DNA of 64,000 nt from the NCBI GenBank assembly GCA_964588305.1, contig CAZPOP010000008.1, forward strand, positions 1-64,000. Direction: 5' to 3'. Under the pieces are notes generated by a model. The model saw nothing but the letters and a program-made list of their open reading frames with translations. It made no database searches and was not told the DNA's origin. The position numbers were made by a program, and so were the translations under genes. This document shows positions 15,342 to 24,877 of this stretch, piece after piece (position 1 is the stretch's first letter; each line of letters opens with the position of its first letter). This DNA is from SM1-73 sp964588305. GTDB lineage: Bacteria; Zixibacteria; MSB-5A5; SM1-73.

Positions 15342-16157
15342 ATGAGGCAAAGAATCGGAATTATCTGCGCCGCTTTGTTTTCGTGCTTGTTGATGCTGCA
15401 CGTAGCCGAGGCGGGGGTGGTTATCGTGGGCAGCTTGACCCATGAAGGGGAAGCGGCAGTGGGTGAATCCTATCAGGGCGTCATCTTTGTCCGAAACCCC
15501 TTGGAGGAGCCTGCAGAGGTAAAGATCTATCAGACCGATTACCTGTTTTTCTCCAACGGCACCAGCCTTTATGGTGAGCCCGGCAAGATCGGGCGCTCCA
15601 ATGCCAGGTGGATCAGCTTCAGCCCGCATCGGCTGATAGTCCCACCCCGAGAAAAATCTGCGGTCGAATATACCGTAAAGGTACCGCAGGATGAGACTCT
15701 GACGGGAACCTACTGGAGCATGCTCATGGTAGAGGAGATTCCAAGAAGCTCACCCGAGGCCAGTGAGCCAGATAAAGGCGAAGTGGAGTTGGGAATAAGA
15801 CAGGTGATGCGCTACGGCATTCAGATGCTGACTCATATCGGCGATACCGGGACGCGCAAGATCAAGTTTTCCGATAAGAAGCTAATCAGCCAGGATGGGA
15901 AGACAATTCTTCAAATGGACATCGAAAACGTTGGGGAAAGGTGGCTCACTCCCAGCGTGTGGGTGGAACTCCATAACCAGGGGGGAGGAGAGGTGAGCCG
16001 GCTTGAAGGAGGTCAAAGGCGGATCTACCCAAGCTGTTCGGTGAGATATCGGATCGATTTGACAGATGTTCCCAAAGGGAGCTATAAGGCCCTGGTGGTG
16101 GCCGACAACGGAGACGAATACGTCTTCGGTGCCAAGTACGATTTAGGAATCCAATGA
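15342..16157 (+). CDS. Putative periplasmic fibre chaperone (PapD/DUF916-like)
   Basis: A 271-residue exported protein (signal peptide cleaved near VAEAGV). The first half reads like an immunoglobulin-type pilus chaperone N-domain: a conserved edge GESYQGVIFVRNPLEEPAEVKIYQ, then RWISFSPHRLIVPPREKSAVEYTVKVP, matching the ...P..fxlxPg....v.v... pattern, and GTYWSMLMVEEIP. A second beta domain follows. It would carry the two subunits across the periplasm. AAAAGGAG lies 7 nt before the ATG at 15342. It overlaps the usher-like gene (ATGATGA). The assignment is by pattern and context. Confidence 0.6.
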   Translation: MRQRIGIICAALFSCLLMLHVAEAGVVIVGSLTHEGEAAVGESYQGVIFVRNPLEEPAEVKIYQTDYLFFSNGTSLYGEPGKIGRSNARWISFSPHRLIVPPREKSAVEYTVKVPQDETLTGTYWSMLMVEEIPRSSPEASEPDKGEVELGIRQVMRYGIQMLTHIGDTGTRKIKFSDKKLISQDGKTILQMDIENVGERWLTPSVWVELHNQGGGEVSRLEGGQRRIYPSCSVRYRIDLTDVPKGSYKALVVADNGDEYVFGAKYDLGIQ

Positions 16158-19100
16158 TGAAAAAAGCTCTTGGTTCCTTCCTTTGTTTTCTTCCCCTTTT
16201 ATTTTCTTCGAGTTTTGGTGGAGACAACGGTCAGTGGGTTGAGGTCAGGTCAAGTTCTTCTCAACTTCTGGAAATAGAATCGGGCCAAATCGTCACCGGA
16301 AGTTTCTTGGTCTCCAACCGTACCGAGAGGGAAGAGGAGTTTTTCGAGAAACTAACCCTCCCAGCCGGCTGGCAGGAAATCGTCTCCGAGGAGTTTCCTC
16401 TTAAACTAAGACCAGAGGAGCGACAACTCAGGCTAGTTGCCTTCTACGTTCCTCTCACCTCGCCCGCAGGTCGCCACCAAATCAGCTATTCGGTTCAAAG
16501 CCAGAGGGGCCCAAATATGGCAGATAGCGATACCATAGAAGTGGTGGTCTTGCCGGTGACAAAGCTGGAGATCTTAGTGGAGGAAAAACCGGAGGTGGTG
16601 ATTGCCGGGGAGGCCTATCAGGTGAGGTTGCGTCTGGTTAACAAAGGTAATGGCGGAATCGACGCAAAACTCAAGATAGGATCAACTCCCGATTATCCCA
16701 TCAGCGTGAAACCATGTGAGATAGCGTTAGAATCCGGAAAGTCTCAGATCATAAGCGTTGAGATAAAGACGGATGAAGGGTTGAGAAAGAGAATCAAAAA
16801 CGTTCTCGAGATCGAAGCTGAGACAGAAGAATCAAGGAATGGTGTGGTTTCTCTCAAGCAGACGGTTCTAGTTGAGATTATTCCCAAAGTGACTGGTGAA
16901 TCTGATCGTTACCATAGATTGCCCACCCGGGTGGCATTAATTGGCGCGGGCCAGGATGGAAAAAGCGGTCTTCAGGCAGAGTTTTCGGGTCGGGGCAGCT
17001 TGGACGAGGAGGAAACAAGGCAGGTTGACTTTCTGTTTCGAGGCCCTGACATTCAGGAGAGGAGCAGACGAGGCCAAAGAGACGAGTTCCGGCTCAGTTA
17101 CCGCCACGGGCCGCTGACTGTTCATTTTGGAGACAGAGGTTTTTCCCTTTCCCCTTTGACCGAGAGATTCTATTATGGTAGAGGAGCGGAAGTGAGCATC
17201 CATCCCGCCAAGTTTGAAATCGGAGCTTTTTATTTAGAAAGCAGGTGGGAAGATCCAAAGGCAAGGAAGGTGGGAACGTATCTGGCGTATCGCTTCAATG
17301 ATAAGTTTGAAATAAAGGGGAACTGTTTAGGCAAAAGCAAAGACTCAACTTCCTCTTCCAACCGTTACCGGGTCAGAATCTACAGTGTCCAGACAGGAAT
17401 AAACCTGAGTGAATGGATGCGCCTGGGCTTAGAATCTGGTTTTGCCCACGGTGAGAGAGAGGGCAAAATGAACGATTTAGCCTTTCGAATGGACTTAAGC
17501 GGTCGGATCTCCAATCAGGTTCGGTACTCTTTTGAGAAAACTCATGCTGGACCGAAATATCTTGGCTATTACAATGACGCTGATTATACCAGTGGTACCA
17601 TGACCTTTCCGATTTATGGCAAACTGCGAGGGAATCTCTCTTATCGCTCCACCAAAAATAATCTGGATATCGATTCCACCAAGGAGACGGCTAATCGGGA
17701 AAAATCCTACCAGTCAAGTATCTTTTATTCTTTTCCTTTCGGCACGCAGATTTCTTTACACTATAAAGACTTAATCAGAGAAGATGATGCCCAGCCAGCC
17801 AATTATGAGTACAGGGAAAAGACGTTGAGACTAGGAGTAGCACAGAGCTTTGGCAAATTGAGCCTAAACACTCATCTGGAAAGAGGAAAATTCGAAGATA
17901 TGCTCCAGGCTGTCAAGGATGACAATTTGGAGAGATATAGCTTTTACTCTTCTTTTCGTCAGAGTAACGCGCAAACCTATAGCGTTTATGCCAGGATTGG
18001 ACACGGCAGTTTTACACCCCACCCGGAAAGAACAAAAAGCGTGGGCATCTCCGGTTCCTGGAAGATTGGGTACAACCTTCTTTTCAAGCTGAACTATCAA
18101 AGGGACAATGCCGGCTCCGAGACAAGCGAACAGAGAGACAATGTTTTCTCCACTTTCACTTATACCTTCAAGAATGGCCACGCTCTGGTTTCGAAAACCC
18201 AATGGTCTAAGTATGAACAGAAAAGAGAGGAAGATTTTTCGTTTCTGGTGACCTATTCCATTCCCTTTAGAATTCCGGTAAGCAAGAAGAAAGGCGTTGG
18301 AGTATTGAAAGGTAAGGTTTACGATGACGAGAAAGCGGAAAGATCGCCAATTTCAAAAGTCGTCCTAACGGCTGATGGAGCAACCGCCGTAACCAACCAG
18401 AAAGGCGAATTTGTCTTTCCGTCGCTTGCCCCAGGAGTCCACTATCTGCGGGTGGAGAGAAGCTCGATCGGACTCAATCGGGTCGCGACCGAAAAGATAC
18501 CCATGATGATAGAGGTGAAGGGCGGCCAGACCGCCGAGATCGAGATCGGAGTGGCTACGTCCGGTAGAATCCTAGGCCGGGTGGCAGTGTGCGCCCCCCA
18601 TTCCGACAAAAACTTTGGTGACCGGGACACTTCGGTTGTTTCTGGTTCGATGGCGTCTCCCCAGGGCATGGAAAACACCCTTTCTACCGAGCCCGAAGGG
18701 CCAGCATCATCGGTGACGCTTCTTAAAACAAAAGAGGCCATCTCGGTTTGTCCGGACGTCTCATTCGCCATGAGATGCATCACAGAAGGTGAAGAGAGAG
18801 TATATTTCTCCGGACAAGAGGTTTCTTTAAAAGCCAGCTTTGAAGGAATTGTCCTTTCTGTCAGGGAGAAAGAGGTGATCGAGGAGAGAATAGAAAAGAT
18901 GGTTTTCATCCCCCAAAGCGAAAGGTTCTGTTTTTCCCTGAATGGGATAGAGCATAGGGGAATCCTGGAGGTGATCTTCGTGGCTGAAGACTCATCTCTT
19001 TTGGCCTTGAGCCGGTTGCCGCCGGAGGGCTATGCCAAAGGGACGGTCCCTTTTGGAGAGGAAAACCAGGGTGTCTCCGAATCTGAAGCCTTTGCAGCCC

Positions 19101-19468
19101 GCACGGTGACCGCTTCAAGTGAAAGTCTGTTTTTGATAGGCCCCGGTGAAGACGTGGATGGGGAGGAAGATGACGAGACGAAGGGGAGAGGATTGGCTGG
19201 CACCTTAGTGGAGATCACCGAAGGACAAGAGGTCTTACGGCAACTCACCGATGAGGAAGGAAGGTTTTCTTTTGAAGATATAAGACCCGGCAGATGGGAG
19301 CTGAAAATCCGTGACTACCATCTGCCCACTCATCATTACCTGGAGCAGGACGAGTTTCAGGTCGAGTTGAAACCGGGAGAACAAAAGGAAGTCGAGGTAA
19401 GAGTGTTGCCCCGGCTCAGGCCCATTCAGATCATAGACGAAGGCGAGATCGAGGCGGAGGGCAAATAA
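16154..19468 (+). CDS. Putative usher-like outer-membrane protein
   Basis: A 1104-residue exported protein (signal peptide to about residue 22). Residues 25-245 form two beta-sandwich, COG1470-like segments; 255-710 are a long series of amphipathic, aromatic-ended strands (for example SSIFYSFPFGTQISLHYKDL and EDFSFLVTYSIPFRIP) typical of an outer-membrane barrel; 716-810 and about 1010-1090 are carboxypeptidase-regulatory-like domains (VTNQKGEFVFPSLAPGVHYL; TDEEGRFSFEDIRPGRWELK). The region 815-1000 is an unusual low-similarity insert. In operon context it would be the secretion and assembly pore for the upstream subunits. It has no obvious FimD plug or N-domain, so it is a divergent or analogous usher. 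Confidence 0.6.
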   Translation: MMKKALGSFLCFLPLLFSSSFGGDNGQWVEVRSSSSQLLEIESGQIVTGSFLVSNRTEREEEFFEKLTLPAGWQEIVSEEFPLKLRPEERQLRLVAFYVPLTSPAGRHQISYSVQSQRGPNMADSDTIEVVVLPVTKLEILVEEKPEVVIAGEAYQVRLRLVNKGNGGIDAKLKIGSTPDYPISVKPCEIALESGKSQIISVEIKTDEGLRKRIKNVLEIEAETEESRNGVVSLKQTVLVEIIPKVTGESDRYHRLPTRVALIGAGQDGKSGLQAEFSGRGSLDEEETRQVDFLFRGPDIQERSRRGQRDEFRLSYRHGPLTVHFGDRGFSLSPLTERFYYGRGAEVSIHPAKFEIGAFYLESRWEDPKARKVGTYLAYRFNDKFEIKGNCLGKSKDSTSSSNRYRVRIYSVQTGINLSEWMRLGLESGFAHGEREGKMNDLAFRMDLSGRISNQVRYSFEKTHAGPKYLGYYNDADYTSGTMTFPIYGKLRGNLSYRSTKNNLDIDSTKETANREKSYQSSIFYSFPFGTQISLHYKDLIREDDAQPANYEYREKTLRLGVAQSFGKLSLNTHLERGKFEDMLQAVKDDNLERYSFYSSFRQSNAQTYSVYARIGHGSFTPHPERTKSVGISGSWKIGYNLLFKLNYQRDNAGSETSEQRDNVFSTFTYTFKNGHALVSKTQWSKYEQKREEDFSFLVTYSIPFRIPVSKKKGVGVLKGKVYDDEKAERSPISKVVLTADGATAVTNQKGEFVFPSLAPGVHYLRVERSSIGLNRVATEKIPMMIEVKGGQTAEIEIGVATSGRILGRVAVCAPHSDKNFGDRDTSVVSGSMASPQGMENTLSTEPEGPASSVTLLKTKEAISVCPDVSFAMRCITEGEERVYFSGQEVSLKASFEGIVLSVREKEVIEERIEKMVFIPQSERFCFSLNGIEHRGILEVIFVAEDSSLLALSRLPPEGYAKGTVPFGEENQGVSESEAFAARTVTASSESLFLIGPGEDVDGEEDDETKGRGLAGTLVEITEGQEVLRQLTDEEGRFSFEDIRPGRWELKIRDYHLPTHHYLEQDEFQVELKPGEQKEVEVRVLPRLRPIQIIDEGEIEAEGK

Positions 19469-19967
19469 CTCAATCTATTCCTGCTCTTGCTGCACGACTG
19501 ATTGTTTCGGGAATTGTCGGTAAACTCCAGATTGTATTCCAATATCCAAACGCCTGATCAGGATAGGTTCTTTTGATTTGCTCAGATACATTCTACATGT
19601 CTTGAATCGTCGCCTCAGAAGAGATACAACTGTTCGGAACCCTGGCCAGAGACGGCCGAATCCAGCCCCCCGGGCTATCTTTTTGTTTTTGGAAAAAGAC
19701 TGGCTGTCCGCTTGCGAAGATAAGTTCGGAAGCCGATAATCATAAGAAGGGGAGGAATTCCTCTTGAGGTGAGAAAAAGTGAGAAAGAGCGGAGTCGACC
19801 ATAAGGTCAGGAATTTAACCTTACGGAAAGCCAGACCGGTGCTAAGGCTTTCTAGCACCGCTTTAAAAAAAGGTCGGTTTACCCTGGTAGTTTTTCGCGC
19901 ATTGTAAGAAGAATTGTTAAACGTTCGTTGACTTGTCGCAAAGAATGAACTGTCCGAGCAGGCTGAT
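19469..19967. other. 500-bp intergenic region with overlapping hairpins
   Basis: Between the usher-like gene and the next membrane protein. A minus-strand frame across it is judged spurious because it is basic and Ser-rich, lacks domain signals and runs antisense into the next gene. At 19826-19860 two perfect stems compete: GAAAGCC/GGCTTTC (19826-19832, 19846-19852) and CGGTGCTA/TAGCACCG (19837-19844, 19853-19860). A TAAGGT/ACCTTA hairpin precedes them. The second stem's loop contains one arm of the first, so they cannot readily coexist. Confidence 0.45.
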
Positions 19968-20525
19968 ATGGATACGATAAGAAAAATCTTGCTGGTTTTT
20001 CTAGGTGACACCCTGGTGATGCTTATCTCCTGGGCCGCTTTGAGCCTGATAATCCTCGGCATTAGATTCCATGCAGGCTCACAGGCTGATCTGGTGAAGA
20101 TACTCTCCATTCACTCCTACGTCATCGCTATGTTTTGCTACGCCTTCTATCTGATCTTCGATCTTTGCGAACATATCTCAACCCAGAGCAGATTGAACAA
20201 AGTCAAGGGTCAGAAATCAGGAGCGTCCGGGAAAGAATCTTTGGAATCTAAGCTGCTCCTCCGCCTTGTTCTTACCAGGACGGTTAAGGTTATGGTGATC
20301 TGTTTGACCCTCACTTTGGTCTCTTGGTTTGTATGGTTAGGGAAGTATACTCTTGGATCTTTCCTTGCTGGCGCGACTTTGGCTTTCTTGGTCTTTTGGG
20401 CATTGAGTCTCTTGAGGCATCACCTGGGATACCTGCAGGACAAAGACGGTTCGGGTACTACAGAAGAGATAGGGAAGCTCACCGGTCCGGAAGAGATTAT
20501 GCCAAAGGCCACAGTTGACGACTGA
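19968..20525 (+). CDS. Hypothetical four-span membrane protein
   Basis: A 185-residue protein with about four hydrophobic segments (residues 8-33, 45-68, 108-127, 130-148) and a charged, Gly/Glu-rich C-terminal tail likely in the cytoplasm. No family recognised. It stands alone on the plus strand between the fibre operon and the convergent pilus cluster; a leader with competing hairpins precedes it. Ribosome binding site is weak (GAGCAGG). The membrane pattern makes it more believable than the antisense frame. Confidence 0.6.
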   Translation: MDTIRKILLVFLGDTLVMLISWAALSLIILGIRFHAGSQADLVKILSIHSYVIAMFCYAFYLIFDLCEHISTQSRLNKVKGQKSGASGKESLESKLLLRLVLTRTVKVMVICLTLTLVSWFVWLGKYTLGSFLAGATLAFLVFWALSLLRHHLGYLQDKDGSGTTEEIGKLTGPEEIMPKATVDD

Positions 20526-20708
20526 GCCTCGATAGACGGTCTCTAGCGCCTTATCCCTGTTTATTCCGCCAAGTTAGAACCGAAACAGAAAGCACCGCGG
20601 ACTTAAGTTCTTGCCCCGGAATGGATGCCTTCTGCGGGACTTTGCAGGCCAGAGCGAAGTACCCAAAGCCAGTTTTCATCAGGAATCGGGCTGGCTAAGG
20701 AGAAATCT

Positions 20709-21908
20709 TCACTTTATTTGACCCATAGAATTGTACAGAGGGAAGAAGGTGGAGAGGAGTATCACTGCGGAGATGCCCCCGAAGACCACCAGGATGATAG
20801 GTTCCATCATGGTTAGAACCTTTTTGATGGTTCTTTGCACGTCCTTTTCAAAGTATCCGTTCACCATGGCCAGCTGTTCCGCCACCTTGCCGGTCTGTTC
20901 CCCTAAGGCTATCATGGTAATCATGAAGCCTGGGAAGGGAAGCCCCTTCATAGAGTCGGCAAAGGATTGGCCCCTTTTTATCCTCTCCTCGATAGTCTCT
21001 ATCGATTTGACGACGGTCTTATTTCCGATGGTCCCTTTGACCAGATCCAGGGAGGGGAGCAGCCCAAAACCGGAGCGAAGCAGAAGCGAGAGATAATGCG
21101 AGAAGGTGCACAATATGCTTTTCTGAATGACCTGACCGAAAAGTGGAACCTTCATCTTCGCATAGCTTAAAGTATATGCCCCACTCTCGGTCTTGCGATA
21201 GAAAATAAGGGCAATAAAGCCTATCACCGCAAAAATTATAATAGGTATCCAAAGGCCCATAATGGAGCCGATGACGAACTGGACGCCTCTGGTGTACCAG
21301 GGAATGGGAGCGCCGAGTTCAATCACCAATTTCATCATCTTGGGCATGAGATAAAAGGCGTAAAAGCCGGTAACCGCAGACATGACCACCATGATCATAC
21401 AGGGATACATCATGGCTTGCTTCAATTCTGATTGAAGTGCATCCTGCTTTTCTAAGGACTCAGCCAGCTCCTCTAAGATCTCGGGCAGCGTGCCGCCTTG
21501 TTCTCCGGCTCTAACAGCCCCCAGGTAGAATGGGGGGAAGACCTTGGGGTGGGCGGCGATGGCCTCGGAAAAGCTGCCGGTGGTCTCTATCCTTTTGCAG
21601 ATGTCACCGATCACCTCCTGGAATTTAGCGTTCTTCTCCTGTTCCGCAATGTTCTGCAGAGACTGCAGAAGCGGCAGCCCGGCGGTAAACATCAGATGCA
21701 GCTGGATGGTGAAAGAGAGAACGTCCTTAGTGGTAACTTTCCCTGATCCGAAGCCTCCGGATTTTCGTTTTGCCTTTACCTGCACCGAAATGGGGTAGAG
21801 GCCCATCTCCCGGACTTGATTCTCCGCGTCCTCCAGATTCCGAGCAGGAAAGCTGCCTTTTGTCCGTTTGTTTTTGTTGTCGACTGCCTGATAGACGTAT
21901 ACCGCCAC
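20709..21908 (-). CDS. mshG: MSHA-type pilus inner-membrane platform protein (GspF/PilC family)
   Basis: The polytopic platform protein around which the pilus assembly ATPase works, 399 residues, with two repeated GspF domains (about residues 70-190 and 270-390) and three membrane spans. Characteristic segments: FTIQLHLMFTAGLPLLQSL, the matching HYLSLLLRSGFGLLPSLDLV and the ending EPIILVVFGGISAVILLSTFFPLYN. It starts with GTG and overlaps the stop of mshE by one base. It is the last gene of the visible cluster mshL-M-N-E-G. Confidence 0.93.
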   Translation of the reverse strand: MAVYVYQAVDNKNKRTKGSFPARNLEDAENQVREMGLYPISVQVKAKRKSGGFGSGKVTTKDVLSFTIQLHLMFTAGLPLLQSLQNIAEQEKNAKFQEVIGDICKRIETTGSFSEAIAAHPKVFPPFYLGAVRAGEQGGTLPEILEELAESLEKQDALQSELKQAMMYPCMIMVVMSAVTGFYAFYLMPKMMKLVIELGAPIPWYTRGVQFVIGSIMGLWIPIIIFAVIGFIALIFYRKTESGAYTLSYAKMKVPLFGQVIQKSILCTFSHYLSLLLRSGFGLLPSLDLVKGTIGNKTVVKSIETIEERIKRGQSFADSMKGLPFPGFMITMIALGEQTGKVAEQLAMVNGYFEKDVQRTIKKVLTMMEPIILVVFGGISAVILLSTFFPLYNSMGQIK

Positions 21909-23548
21909 TATCCCATCACCCTCCTGACCTCATCTATGGTGGTCACCCCTTTGAGCACTTTCTCGATTCCGTCGTCCAGCATGCTCTTCAGCCCCGCGGC
22001 CTTTTCTATGTCAGTGGAGAGAGCTTTCTTGAGGATGAGCTCATTTACCTCCTGGTTTACCTCAAGCACCTCAAATAGACCGATTCTCCCCTTATAGCCG
22101 CTATGCTTGCACTTGTCGCAGCCTTTGCCCCGATAGAAAGTCGGATTTTTCAAATTCCTTAGTTGGGGATAAAAGCTAAGTTCTTCCTCCGAGGGAACGT
22201 AACTTTCCTTACACTTGGAACATATCCTTCGGCCCAGTCTCTGGGCTATCACCGCCAAAAGGGAGGTGGATATGACGAAGGGCTCGATCTTCATGTCCAG
22301 AAGGCGCGCCACCGCGGCTGAGGCGCTGTTGGCGTGGAGGGTGGTGAAGACCAAGTGGCCGGTCATGGATGCCCGGAATGCCATCTCCGCCGTCTCCTCG
22401 TCTCTCATCTCTCCTAAGAGGATTATGTCCGGATCATGACGCAAAATGGAGCGCAGTCCTTTGGCGAAGGTATATCCAGCTTTTTCATGTATGGGAGACT
22501 GCTTGGCGATGGCAAGTTTGTACTCTACCGGGTCCTCCAGCGTAATCAAATTCTTCTCCAGAGCATTCAGGCTGCTGAGCGCAGCGTAGAGGGTGGTGGA
22601 CTTGCCCGAGCCGGTGGGACCGGTGATCACGAGCATGCCATACGGTTTCTGTATCAATCTCTTGAAGGTATCCAGATTCTCACCCCAATAACCTAAATCC
22701 TGAAGACTTAAAACAAACCTGGGTTTGCGTAGTATCCTCATCACCACGCTCTCGCCCCAAAAGATGGGCATGGTGGAGACACGGACGTCGATGTCCTGGG
22801 TATTGTAGGTGATGGTCATGGATCCATCCTGTGGAATCCTGGTCTCAGTTATGTCCAACTCCGACATGATCTTTATCCTGCTCACCACCGCCCGATAGAT
22901 CTTCTTGGGCAGGATGAAGGCGGTCTCCAGAACGCCATCTATCCGGTAACGCACCCGCCCCACACTCTCATCCACCTCTATGTGGACGTCCGTGGCCGTC
23001 TCCTTTATCCCCTGAGCGATTAAGGAGTCAACCAGCATGATAAGCGGAGCAGTCTCCTCCTCCACCTCGTCCAGGCTCAAAGCCTGGCTTAAGCTTTCTT
23101 CGATCACCTTCTCCGGATCAACGGTGGTTCCATAGAATTCATCCACGAACTCTAAAATCGTCTCCTCGTCGGCGATTCTGGGTTCAACGGTTAAGTTGGT
23201 GATTTGCCTTAGACGATCTATTGCGTTGATGTCATTGGGATTAGCCATGGCGACGGTCAGCTTTCCCCCTTCTATGTCCACGGGGATCAGCTTGGACGTC
23301 CTAGCCAGTTCTTCCGGAACAAGCTTGATGGCTTCGCCGTCTATAGGGCTTTTCGAGAAATCAAGGTAGGGAGTCTCCGTCTGCTGTCCCACAAACTCAA
23401 GTACTTCCCCGTGGCTGATGAATCCCAGTCTCTCCAAGATTTCTCCGAACTTGGCACCTGTGCGGTTCTTCTCTCTATTCGCCAACTCAAATTGGCTCTT
23501 GGTTATCTTTCCCGTCTCTAATAGCATATCTCCCAGTGTTTGACTCAT
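21908..23548 (-). CDS. mshE: MSHA-type pilus assembly ATPase (GspE/PilB family)
   Basis: The hexameric cytoplasmic ATPase that drives pilus extension, 546 residues. N-terminal MshEN-type domain with two repeats (TLGDMLLETGKI and KFGEILERLGFI), a fold that in Vibrio MshE binds cyclic di-GMP. Then Walker A GPTGSGKSTTLY, the DPDIILLGEMRDEET Walker B/Asp box, GHLVFTTLHANSA, and a four-cysteine zinc site (CSKCKE and GCDKCKHSG). The Arg that usually opens the first MshEN repeat is Thr here. It overlaps mshN (ATGA type) and mshG. Confidence 0.94.
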   Translation of the reverse strand: MSQTLGDMLLETGKITKSQFELANREKNRTGAKFGEILERLGFISHGEVLEFVGQQTETPYLDFSKSPIDGEAIKLVPEELARTSKLIPVDIEGGKLTVAMANPNDINAIDRLRQITNLTVEPRIADEETILEFVDEFYGTTVDPEKVIEESLSQALSLDEVEEETAPLIMLVDSLIAQGIKETATDVHIEVDESVGRVRYRIDGVLETAFILPKKIYRAVVSRIKIMSELDITETRIPQDGSMTITYNTQDIDVRVSTMPIFWGESVVMRILRKPRFVLSLQDLGYWGENLDTFKRLIQKPYGMLVITGPTGSGKSTTLYAALSSLNALEKNLITLEDPVEYKLAIAKQSPIHEKAGYTFAKGLRSILRHDPDIILLGEMRDEETAEMAFRASMTGHLVFTTLHANSASAAVARLLDMKIEPFVISTSLLAVIAQRLGRRICSKCKESYVPSEEELSFYPQLRNLKNPTFYRGKGCDKCKHSGYKGRIGLFEVLEVNQEVNELILKKALSTDIEKAAGLKSMLDDGIEKVLKGVTTIDEVRRVMG

Positions 23549-24852
23549 TTCTCCTCCTTCCGCGAGGTAAGATAGTCCAATCGATCACGTACAGCCGGTT
23601 TTAGTCCGTCTTCCTTTTCCGAAGACGAACTCAGAAATAGCCGGTAATATTGTATCGCCTTCTCCGTCTCGGCCGCCATGTCCCAGGCCCTGCCCAATCG
23701 GTAGAGGACGCGTGGATCAAAGGAGTTGATCTCATAGGCCCTCATGCAATACTCCACCGCCTTGCCAAATTGTCCTTTCTCCTCATAGACGCTGGCCAGG
23801 AGAAGATTAGCGTCCAAGTGAAAAGGGTCCGATTCTAAAAGCTTTCTGAGCTTGGTCTCAGCGGAGGTGTACTCTCTGATCTGGTATAGGAGCAGCCCAA
23901 AATTGAAGAGTATCCGGGAATCTTTGGGTTTCAACGCAGAGACGTAAACAAGTTCTTGCTCTGCCTCTTTGAGCCTCCCTGCCTGCAAGCAGGCTATGGC
24001 CAGATTTGTGTGAGCTTGCACGTGATCAGGATTGTAGGTCAGTGCTTTTCTGTACGCTTGGATGGCTTGAACGGACTCTCCCTGCTGCTGATAAGAGACT
24101 CCTTTATTATAGTATCTTTCTGCTCTGGAATCAGATTTCTCCCTGACGGTCAAAGGCTCCTGGGCCGGCGCCCCCCGCAAGTCCTCGGCATAAGATGGGG
24201 TAACTTCGTGTGAGGGTATCTCTTGCTCCTCGAGGAAGGCTACATTATCCGAAGTTGACTCCCGAGAAGCTTCCTCTTCGTCTGGGGACGGCGAGGTCTC
24301 TGTTAAGATATCCTTCTCCTGGTCAGGAGTTGAAGAGACTGGGGGCCCTAACGACGGCACGATCCCGGGTTGAGGGGTCTCCGGTTCCTCCTCTGCCTCG
24401 GAAGTCTGACCTTCAGGGGCGACCGCAGGGATTACGGTTCCAACATCTGGTGACTTTTCTTCTTGCTCACCGGTTGTCCCGGTTTCTTCGATCGGTTCTG
24501 CTGTAGTGACCGTTTCTTTGGAGCTTGTCTCAGAAACGCTCTCCTCCTCGCCAGGCTTTGCCTCTGCCTGGAGGGCATCCTTCTTCTGCTCCGACTCCGC
24601 GGTTGTAAGTTTAGGTGGTTTCTTTTTGGCGCTGGTTGATCGTCGAGCGATCGGGACCGGAGCCTCCGAGCCTGGCTTGAGCAAAAACAGGTAGCCGAGA
24701 CCCAAAGAGACACCGATGAAAAGCAGAGCTGCCGCAAGAATCAAAAACCTCTTTTTACTTCTTGGCTGAGGCGGCCTCTCCTGCTCGGCAGGCGGGTTTT
24801 CCTCTTTCTCGACCTTCTCTATGGTTTTGGTTATCAGTCCCAATTCTCTCAC
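23545..24852 (-). CDS. mshN: MshN-like TPR protein
   Basis: A 435-residue bitopic protein: short cytoplasmic N-terminus, one membrane span (FLILAAALLFIGVSLGLGYLF, about residues 35-55), a 170-residue Pro/Glu/Ser-rich linker, and about five tetratricopeptide repeats from residue 235 (YYNKGVSYQQQGESVQAIQA onward). MshN in MSHA systems has the same layout and the same place between mshM and mshE. It probably links the inner-membrane machine to the periplasm or secretin. Confidence 0.8.
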   Translation of the reverse strand: MRELGLITKTIEKVEKEENPPAEQERPPQPRSKKRFLILAAALLFIGVSLGLGYLFLLKPGSEAPVPIARRSTSAKKKPPKLTTAESEQKKDALQAEAKPGEEESVSETSSKETVTTAEPIEETGTTGEQEEKSPDVGTVIPAVAPEGQTSEAEEEPETPQPGIVPSLGPPVSSTPDQEKDILTETSPSPDEEEASRESTSDNVAFLEEQEIPSHEVTPSYAEDLRGAPAQEPLTVREKSDSRAERYYNKGVSYQQQGESVQAIQAYRKALTYNPDHVQAHTNLAIACLQAGRLKEAEQELVYVSALKPKDSRILFNFGLLLYQIREYTSAETKLRKLLESDPFHLDANLLLASVYEEKGQFGKAVEYCMRAYEINSFDPRVLYRLGRAWDMAAETEKAIQYYRLFLSSSSEKEDGLKPAVRDRLDYLTSRKEEK

Positions 24853-24877
24853 CCCAGATGCTTCAATTCAGCTTCTG

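Noticed and set aside
19475..20110. 211-codon minus-strand frame between the usher-like gene and the membrane protein
   Set aside because: It is basic and serine-rich with no domain or membrane pattern, and it runs antisense to the start of the more believable four-span protein.
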